Made by a program: the position numbers and the translations under genes. DNA of 6,064 nucleotides from Acidobacteriota bacterium. GTDB lineage: Bacteria > Acidobacteriota > Terriglobia > UBA7540. Each line of letters begins with the position of its first letter. Position 1 is the stretch's first letter. The DNA lies in the NCBI GenBank assembly GCA_021789565.1, contig JAJYJL010000567.1:1-6064 (forward strand), written 5' to 3'. Shown here piece after piece: positions 1 to 4,369 of this stretch. The notes under the pieces were generated by a model that saw only the letters and a list, made by a program, of their open reading frames with translations, did no database searches and was not told the origin of the DNA.

Positions 1-296
1 AGGGGAAGGTTCATCGGAGGGTCGGTGTTGGGCAAGTTCTCTGACATCTGGTTGGTGCCAATGCGGCTCGTCACCACCAAAGCCAAGAGGGGACCTGCAT
101 CGACGCCAGGAACAGCAAGCGAATCACCAGACTTCAACGTTGCGGTGAGGCATGACTGTTTCCAGCACAATCAGAAGGTGTGCCATGCAAGCAAACGTTC
201 AACCACCAAGAGCATTCTCGGTGCGGGATGAGCCGAGGAGTAATGCCGGTGGCTGGACCGATGAGCTTGCTTCTTTGCGCACTTTGGGGGCTAAAG
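1..296. other. Left-edge region without a confident gene
   Basis: No recognisable protein family is visible here. Two overlapping open frames have reasonable codon patterns. One is forward and open from the left edge to a stop at about 231. The other is reverse, open from about 170 to the left edge, and reads LKSGDSLAVPGVDAGPL and onward off the window. The reverse one could be the N-terminal part of a divergently transcribed gene, but no ribosome binding site precedes its possible TTG start at 137. I cannot choose between them. The stretch from about 171 to 296 would then be the upstream region of the SGNH-like gene. No convincing -35/-10 pair was found in it. Confidence 0.3.
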
Positions 297-1214
297 ATGG
301 TTAGCAGTGACAAACGGATTCTGCTCCACTTCATTATTTGCTGCTGTATTCTAGCATCTGGCACTGTTTTCGTACTAGGTGCCGACTGGTACGGAACTCA
401 TAAGCTCGGGTTTCCTGTGCGATTTAAGCTAGCACACATAGTCGCTATGGTTACTGACAGACCGATCTCCTGGCAGCCCGTGGCTGACAACGTACCTCAT
501 ATATCTAGCTTCGAGCAGGAGAAGCTGAGGACACGAATAGCCAGGGCGATCGAGCAGGAGAAGCTGAGGCTAGCACGAGCAGCCAGAATGGTAGCATTAC
601 CAAAACGCCGACCATCAATTACTCGGTCTCTATTTGTGATTGGCGACTCGCAAGCGAGGCGCTTGCACAAGTTCGCACCGATGAGCATCATCGAGAGCGG
701 CTTCTTTCGAGATGGTTGTAGGGTTGGGGTTGCACTACAACACGTGTCAGAGGCGTCCACTGCGGACGTGGTCGTGATCCATCTTGGCACGACAGATCTG
801 GCTGCTGGAACCCCGCCAGATCAACTACTGAAGCAGTTTGGCAGGTTACTTGACTGTCTTCAAGACAAATTGGTCATTGTCTTGTTGCCACAGCCAGTAA
901 ACGATGACCAGATAGCCTGTGGACTGCTGCCTGGACCTATTACCAATGTGGATTTGCGACGATTATGTAAGCAAATGTGCGTCCTGTGTTCATCTAGACG
1001 GAACGTTCTTGTGGTGGACATTACACCACGAATTGTTGACTCCAGTGGCAACGTGCCACCGGAATTGTTGATCGATGCAATCCACTTCAGACATCCTGTC
1101 TACGGGGTGTGGCGTGATATGGTGTTAAGAGCCATCGAGCAGCACCGAGGCCAGCGCAAGGAAGATGGAAATCATATGCTGGCGACTGTTAAGCGAGGAA
1201 CTGGGCGGGATTAA
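297..1214 (+). CDS. Membrane-anchored SGNH/GDSL-like hydrolase or O-acyltransferase-type protein
   Basis: Probably a 305-residue extracytoplasmic SGNH-fold protein. From the ATG at 297, residues about 8-29 form one hydrophobic segment (signal anchor). A charged stretch at about 73-100 (EQEKLR repeats) has coiled-coil character. The SGNH core follows: the nucleophile motif VIGDSQA (Ser about 118), a block III-like HLGTTD (about 163-167), and a C-terminal DAIH (Asp about 260, His about 263) as in the DxxH block. The order and spacing resemble the SGNH domain that follows acyltransferase-3 membrane domains and modifies cell-surface sugars. Here it stands alone behind one helix. The usual Asn of GxN is Thr, so the oxyanion hole may be altered. 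I chose 297 because GGGGG lies 6 bases upstream and the anchor then starts near the N-terminus. In-frame ATGs at 180, 225, 243 and 261 are alternatives. The gene is more A+T rich than its neighbours, which hints at transfer. Substrate unknown. Confidence 0.75.
   Translation: MVSSDKRILLHFIICCCILASGTVFVLGADWYGTHKLGFPVRFKLAHIVAMVTDRPISWQPVADNVPHISSFEQEKLRTRIARAIEQEKLRLARAARMVALPKRRPSITRSLFVIGDSQARRLHKFAPMSIIESGFFRDGCRVGVALQHVSEASTADVVVIHLGTTDLAAGTPPDQLLKQFGRLLDCLQDKLVIVLLPQPVNDDQIACGLLPGPITNVDLRRLCKQMCVLCSSRRNVLVVDITPRIVDSSGNVPPELLIDAIHFRHPVYGVWRDMVLRAIEQHRGQRKEDGNHMLATVKRGTGRD
511..588 (+). repeat. 39-bp tandem duplication in the coiled-coil region
   Basis: The 20 bases at 511-530 recur exactly at 550-569, a period of 39 bases or 13 codons. 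The second halves of the two units have diverged but are still similar in residue type. The result is two 13-residue units, each beginning EQEKLR, followed by a basic, alanine-rich stretch. An in-frame duplication that lengthened the linker between the membrane anchor and the SGNH domain explains this simply. Confidence 0.75.
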
Positions 1215-1215
1215 G

Positions 1216-1235
1216 AATGCTAAAGCATTGTTTAA
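1216..1235 (+). terminator. Weak terminator-like hairpin after the SGNH-like gene
   Basis: Just after the TAA stop (1212-1214), AATGC (1216-1220) pairs with GCATT (1225-1229) around a TAAA loop. It is followed by GTTTAAC, a poor T run. The stem is short and AT-containing, so it is only a candidate. Its position directly after a stop codon is the main support. Confidence 0.25.
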
Positions 1236-1354
1236 CTATTTGCCCGATACGGCTCGACCGAAGGAGTTTGCGCTTGGTCAGATCGACAAGAAGCATGAGA
1301 GGGAAAAGAGGCAAAGGCAAAGCCCCTGCACTCAATTTCAAGGTACCACTCGGA

Positions 1355-1591
1355 CTAGGCCGCTCCCTTTCTCATCTTGACCGCCACCTGCTTCAACCAC
1401 CTGCCCGAATCGTCGTAGAGATCGAGGGTGTCGCCGTCCGCCCACAGCACGGCGTAGCCGCCGCCATAGGTGAACTTGTGACCGGCGAAACGGTGGTCGC
1501 GGATCAACATTGTCAGAATCATGCAGGTCTGGGCGGGCAGACCAACGTCCGTTAAGGCTGCCGCCACCAGGTCGGAGATCGATTCGTCCAT
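1355..1591 (-). CDS. Small 78-residue hypothetical protein, probably planctomycete-type
   Basis: Function unknown. The 78-residue product has an N-terminal helical half (MDESISDLVAAALTDVG), a hydrophobic MILTMLI stretch, then RFAGHKFTYGGGYAVLW and LDLYDDSGRWLKQVAV, which look like beta strands of a small compact domain. From memory, planctomycete genomes encode many short proteins with a similar RD..F.GHKF..GG..A.W......YD..G..LK pattern. I cannot confirm this without a search. No signal peptide is visible, so it is probably cytoplasmic. The frame is open further upstream, but the ATG at 1591 is favoured because GGAGG sits 8 bases before it and the protein-like sequence begins there. It converges on the SGNH-like gene and is separated from the gene upstream by a terminator-like hairpin, so it is probably transcribed alone. 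Confidence 0.7.
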   Translation of the reverse strand: MDESISDLVAAALTDVGLPAQTCMILTMLIRDHRFAGHKFTYGGGYAVLWADGDTLDLYDDSGRWLKQVAVKMRKGAA

Positions 1592-1599
1592 CGCGCAGT

Positions 1600-1604
1600 C
1601 CTCC
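1600..1604 (-). promoter_or_regulatory. Ribosome binding site deciding the 1591 start
   Basis: The reverse strand reads GGAGG here, 8 bases before the ATG at 1591. The longer open frame reaching back to about 1792 has no comparable signal, so this site argues for the shorter 78-residue product. Confidence 0.65.
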
Positions 1605-1736
1605 AAGGAAATGATCCCAGCCAGCCAATGTATCGGCTGTTCGATGACATCCAGTTGGAGTCCGTGGCGAGGGACGGCAAAACTCTTCGTCTCGGCATCT
1701 TGGGAGTGAAGCTGGAAGGGTCGTAGGAAACGAACA

Positions 1737-1760
1737 AGCCCTGGCGATCGTGCCAGGGCT
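1737..1760 (-). terminator. Intrinsic-terminator-like perfect hairpin
   Basis: AGCCCTGGC (1737-1745) pairs perfectly with GCCAGGGCT (1752-1760) around a 6-base loop. On the reverse strand the stem is followed by TGTTCGTTT, a moderate T-rich tail. It begins about 28 bases beyond the stop codon of the reverse-strand ORF ending at 1789, where a terminator for that gene would be expected. In the forward direction the stem is followed by a G-rich tract, so termination on that strand is unlikely. Confidence 0.55.
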
Positions 1761-1788
1761 GGGGTGAACGATCGGGATGATGCGGCGG

Positions 1789-2067
1789 TCACTCTGCCGT
1801 CGTCATCGCATCCAGCAGGTCTTTGAATTTCTTCAGCCCGCCGACTTCCTTTATTCCCCCCAGAAGCGACAATACAATCCGCAAGGCAGAGCCAAAGCCC
1901 CCACTTTGTGAGATGGATACCGGATATTGCCCCTCGTACCGGAGCCGGTATTTATCGGAGTGGCGATTGCGTTCTGGGTTTGGGAAGAACCACGCATCAT
2001 CGTTGAGCGGGAACTCAACCCAGACTACGATCCACGAGACTACTATTGAGGCCACGCACCATGTCAT
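1789..2067 (-). CDS. Hypothetical protein, 92 codons at most
   Basis: I do not recognise this protein. The ORF reads from an ATG at 2067 to a TGA at 1791-1789. The N-terminal 18 residues are hydrophobic with tryptophans (VVSWIVVWVEF). A polar and aromatic part follows (NDDAWFFPNPERNRH, then KYRLRYEGQYPVS). The C-terminal part is Gly-rich and looks like a helix pair (SALRIVLSLLGGIKEVGG, then LKKFKDLLDAMTTAE). Codon choice looks normal and a terminator-like hairpin lies just downstream, both favouring a real gene. Against it, no good ribosome binding site precedes 2067. The first codons also overlap a DUF4326 remnant on the other strand, so the true start may be internal or the gene may be a 3' fragment. 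An opposing 45-codon forward frame ending at 2049 is the main alternative. Confidence 0.45.
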   Translation of the reverse strand: MTWCVASIVVSWIVVWVEFPLNDDAWFFPNPERNRHSDKYRLRYEGQYPVSISQSGGFGSALRIVLSLLGGIKEVGGLKKFKDLLDAMTTAE

Positions 2068-2230
2068 TCTCTAGAGGAATACGATGTGCTGATTGGTCGG
2101 CTGTCGAAATGGGGAAACCCTTTTCAGATTGGCCGGGGAGAAGTCGTCGAGGACTACGAGATTCATCTTCGCCGCCGCCCGATCCCTTGGCTTCCCTGCC
2201 CGCACTGGCGAGCATCCGTCCAGCGACTCA
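2050..2230 (+). pseudogene. Frameshifted, truncated DUF4326-family remnant
   Basis: DUF4326 proteins are small domains with a conserved [YL]IGR.SKWGNPF signature, a following Y....L helix, and a later Cys/His cluster (roughly CWC.P..CH). The signature is plain here: EEYDVLIGRLSKWGNPFQIG at about 2074-2133, then VVEDYEIHLRRR. The expected next segment of the P-D-L-LASLPAL kind appears as DPLASLPAL one frame back (from 2181). This implies a one-base loss in the GCCGCCGCCC run at about 2171-2180. No start codon fits the normal N-terminus, since the frame is preceded by TGA at 2047-2049. The Cys/His cluster is absent, and similarity ends near the abiEii stop at 2231. It therefore looks dead, perhaps cut when the abiE locus arrived. 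The molecular function of the family is not established as far as I know. Confidence 0.55.
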
Positions 2231-3046
2231 TCAAGCGGAGCCTCGCCACGGAGCCCCGGGCACCCTCTCGACAATCACGTGCTTGACCTGCGCCATGGCC
2301 ATGGCAGCGTCGTAGTCAACGTCGGCTCTCAACAGCGGCTTGATGTCCCCGCGGAAGGCGGAATCGGACTCTTTGCCGTGAAGGTTCTGCTCGAACTGGG
2401 CTCGCGACACGGAATGCCCTTCTCGTTGCATGTATTCGCCGAAGCAAGTCACAATTCGCTCCGGATCGATTACTTTCCGGCTGATGCTCAGCCAGAGGTC
2501 GAACAGGTCGCGACCCTTCCGTCGTTGGTAGAGAGCCCGCAGCTTGGTTCCGAGCAACTCGTCGATTTCGTATGTCATCACCTCGGCTGACCCGGAATAC
2601 CAAGGATTGTCGGCTGTCGTATGGCGGTTGGCGAACCCCAGTATCGTAAAGTGCTCGCGGGTGTTGATTTCGATCTTCAGCCGAAGCGGCCTCACCGGCG
2701 GAATCTCCGACTCGAACCGATAGACCAAGGCAACGCCGCCCTCGGCGCGAGATCGCGTCGGCCTGCCCAGCCAAGGGTCAAGGTTCGATCGAATCGCGTC
2801 GAGGAGGACACCGATCGGGCCAGCCTTTGTTTGTACCAGGTCGACGTCGTCGGAATAGCGGCACGCCGGCTGGAGGAAAAGCTTGTGCAACGCAGTGCCG
2901 CCGCGCAGCCCGATCATGCCGGCCAGTTCCGGTGCAGAGAATAGCTGAATGAGCGCACGTGTCAGAACGAGATCCTGTTCGACCTGGGCATCGTCGGGCC
3001 ACGGTGCATTGGCTCGCCATGCGGTGATGTTTGCCTGGGGAATCAC
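2231..3046 (-). CDS. abiEii: AbiEii-type nucleotidyltransferase toxin of a type IV toxin-antitoxin system
   Basis: The toxin half of an AbiE module. Family members are DNA polymerase beta-like nucleotidyltransferases; characterised relatives use nucleotides to block growth, and one was shown to modify tRNA acceptor ends. The full-length 271-residue protein shows the expected blocks in order: LRGGTALHKLF (about 47-57, motif I Gly-Gly), RYSDDVDLV (about 63-71, motif II Ser65 with Asp67/Asp69 for metal binding), LRLKIEIN (about 121-128), and EIDELLGTKLRALYQRRKGR with DLFDLW (about 160-185, the conserved Lys and Asp of motifs III-IV). It ends in VPGAPWRG. All catalytic positions I can identify are intact. 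Translation starts at GTG (3046), which overlaps the antitoxin TGA by four bases (GTGA), implying coupled translation. GAGG lies 7 bases upstream. It is cytoplasmic and encoded directly after abiEi. The nucleotide and RNA target of this member cannot be read from sequence. Confidence 0.9.
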   Translation of the reverse strand: MIPQANITAWRANAPWPDDAQVEQDLVLTRALIQLFSAPELAGMIGLRGGTALHKLFLQPACRYSDDVDLVQTKAGPIGVLLDAIRSNLDPWLGRPTRSRAEGGVALVYRFESEIPPVRPLRLKIEINTREHFTILGFANRHTTADNPWYSGSAEVMTYEIDELLGTKLRALYQRRKGRDLFDLWLSISRKVIDPERIVTCFGEYMQREGHSVSRAQFEQNLHGKESDSAFRGDIKPLLRADVDYDAAMAMAQVKHVIVERVPGAPWRGSA

Positions 3047-3843
3047 ACTTCAACCTCAATAGGTTGGTTCACCAGCACGTGCCAACGGCGATCCTCCAGT
3101 GCGTCCTTCGCGGGCCGCCCGGAACGCAATGGCACTGGGCGTAACGATTGTCGCTGGACCCAGGCGCGCAACGGTTCCAAGACGGTTCTCGCGCCAACAT
3201 GCTCCAGCAGGTATCCCAGACGCTTGGCATTGGGTACGTCGTTGACTAGCCGCACGGCGGTCAGCAGTCTCTTGGAATCAAGCGATGGCGCTAGTTCTGC
3301 TAGGACCGTGGCGACGTTGTCCAAGTAACCGGAGGCTCTGGCGAAGCGGACCAGGTCTACGGCAGTCGTTTCGGGCGTCGATACCCGCATGTTTCCGGTA
3401 GGCGTTTTGACGTTGGTAACAGCCGCTCTCTCCACATATTGGCTTGCGAAGAATCGGACCTTGATGCGACCTGCGGTCAGTGGGCGGACTGAGCGATCGG
3501 TGACGACCTGAAACTCCTGCGGCTGTTGATGGGAGGCACCATGTTGAGCCGCTGCCGTGAGGAGCCCGACGTAGTAGGGTAATCGCATCGCGACCATCAG
3601 GTCGTGGATGAGCCATGGGGCGGGGAGCCCGCCGGCACTCCGATACTCCAGGGGCACGGTCACGTAAAAATAATCCTTGAGTTTGAGCACTCGCCCACGG
3701 CCTGCCAATCGTTGCAGCGCCTTCTTCACGGCTTCCGGGGAAAGGCCGGTGCCCACGATGGCTTCGGCGCGGAGAAACGTGTACTTTCCGTTCGTCTGGC
3801 GGTCGTCAACCCACTTCTCCACCGTCATGGCAGCCTCAGACAT
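3043..3843 (-). CDS. abiEi: AbiEi-type antitoxin and transcriptional autorepressor
   Basis: The antitoxin and first gene of the abiE operon. Known AbiEi proteins neutralise AbiEii without stable binding (type IV) and repress their own promoter through an N-terminal winged helix. In this 266-residue protein, residues about 7-65 match that helix-turn-helix: WVDDRQTNGKYTFLRAEAI, then SPEAVKKALQRLAGRGRV and the wing LKLKDYFYV. A second domain contains PYYVGLLTAAAQHGASHQQPQEF (given here in two parts: PYYVGLLTAAAQHG, then ASHQQPQEF, about 89-111), FQVVTDR, and the hallmark STPETTAVDLVRF (about 155-167). The C-terminal part ends RRWHVLVNQPIEVEV. The ATG at 3843 has only a weak upstream purine run. 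The ATG at 3828 is preceded by GAGG five bases upstream and is an equally good start, giving 261 residues. No defects are visible. The promoter and candidate operators lie immediately upstream. Confidence 0.88.
   Translation of the reverse strand: MSEAAMTVEKWVDDRQTNGKYTFLRAEAIVGTGLSPEAVKKALQRLAGRGRVLKLKDYFYVTVPLEYRSAGGLPAPWLIHDLMVAMRLPYYVGLLTAAAQHGASHQQPQEFQVVTDRSVRPLTAGRIKVRFFASQYVERAAVTNVKTPTGNMRVSTPETTAVDLVRFARASGYLDNVATVLAELAPSLDSKRLLTAVRLVNDVPNAKRLGYLLEHVGARTVLEPLRAWVQRQSLRPVPLRSGRPAKDALEDRRWHVLVNQPIEVEV
3054..3057 (-). promoter_or_regulatory. Ribosome binding site for the GTG start of abiEii
   Basis: GAGG on the reverse strand lies 7 bases before the GTG at 3046, inside the last codons of abiEi. 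It supports the GTG start and the four-base stop/start overlap, a common arrangement for coupled expression in AbiE operons. Confidence 0.6.
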
Positions 3844-3851
3844 GCTCTGCT

Positions 3852-3876
3852 TAAAGAGATAGAATGTGTCCCTTTA
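3852..3876 (-). promoter_or_regulatory. Candidate AbiEi operator: 25-bp imperfect palindrome
   Basis: TAAAGAG at 3852-3858 (forward strand) mirrors CCCTTTA at 3870-3876, with 6 of 7 arm positions pairing around an 11-base centre. It lies between the predicted transcription start (about 3878) and the abiEi start codon. Characterised AbiEi proteins bind inverted repeats about 23 bp long near their own promoter, so size and position fit. That it is the operator is inference. Confidence 0.4.
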
Positions 3877-3884
3877 CGCAGACT

Positions 3885-3913
3885 ATTATTGCACGTTTTA
3901 CGTTGTGCGTCAA
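3885..3913 (-). promoter_or_regulatory. Sigma70-type promoter of the abiE operon
   Basis: On the reverse strand, TTGACG (3913-3908) and AATAAT (3890-3885) are separated by exactly 17 bases, close to the consensus TTGACA-N17-TATAAT. Transcription would start near 3878, about 35 bases before the abiEi ATG. The spacer holds a second small palindrome, ACGT-AAA-ACGT (3903-3893), which could be an additional regulator-binding half-site pair. No other promoter this good was seen in the window. Confidence 0.6.
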
Positions 3914-4338
3914 GGCGGTTCGGCCAAAAGCACTGGCCATACCCATTCCCCGCAACGGTGCTCCCTCACGGCGGGCTTTGGTGGAGCTGGACCAGAAGTC
4001 CAGCATCCACATGGCGCACACTTCGCTTTTCCGCTGGGTGACCGCAGCGGGTGGCAGTGCGCTGCGGCAGCCGACGACTTTACATGGTGACCTTGTTCCG
4101 GCACCACGGAAGTACACGTCGGAGCGGCGGCGAGAGGTTCTGATCGCTTGTCGAACGACATGCTCTGCACTGCTCTCAGGCCGGGCGTCAGTTGTGCCAC
4201 ATCGCAATTGAACCCAGCGACGTTCTACCGCTGTGGCGATTATCGTCTCCCGGTCGGGGAACTCGATCCAACGTTCCGCGCGGACATGGCCATCCCCCGG
4301 GTGTTGTTGTGCCTGCTTCCGCTAGTAAGTTCTCAATC
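3914..4338. other. Probably decayed sequence, no confident gene
   Basis: There is no recognisable gene in these roughly 425 bases. A reverse frame is open from about 4322 through 3851, without a suitable start. Its upstream part is protein-like (HVRAERWIEFPDRETIIATA, then VERRWVQL). The remainder is Arg/Ser-rich and low in character, and it runs into the abiE promoter. Forward frames are likewise uninformative. I read the stretch as the remnant of an older gene, or neutral spacer, between the NPCBM gene and the abiE promoter. No RNA gene, terminator or repeat was identified in it. Confidence 0.4.
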
Positions 4339-4369
4339 ATCTGCGTTTATCGGTGTTCATCTGTGGTTC
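4339..4369 (-). repeat. ATCTGCGTTTATCGGTG-type dispersed repeat
   Basis: This is built from three imperfect units of 10-11 bases, ATCTGCGTTT, ATCGGTGTTC and ATCTGTGGTTC. I recall very similar sequences scattered between genes in planctomycetes and related phyla, but could not search to confirm. Here it overlaps the 3' end of the NPCBM gene: the TAA stop (4349-4347) and the last residues (TTDEHR) come from it. Confidence 0.5.

Noticed and set aside
1355..1792. Longer 145-residue version of the small reverse gene
   Set aside because: The start would lie beyond the terminator-like hairpin and has no ribosome binding site, while the internal ATG at 1591 has a strong one.
2316..2774. Reverse 152-codon open frame inside abiEii
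   Set aside because: It is a frame shadow of the nucleotidyltransferase gene. The abiEii frame has clear family motifs and this one has none.
3604..4041. Forward 145-codon open frame across the abiEi start and promoter
   Set aside because: It is antisense to abiEi, has no family resemblance and would run through a good reverse-strand promoter.
3851..4207. Reverse 118-codon open frame upstream of abiEi
   Set aside because: Low-complexity Arg/Ser-rich product without a ribosome binding site. Its last codons are the abiE promoter itself. At best a remnant.
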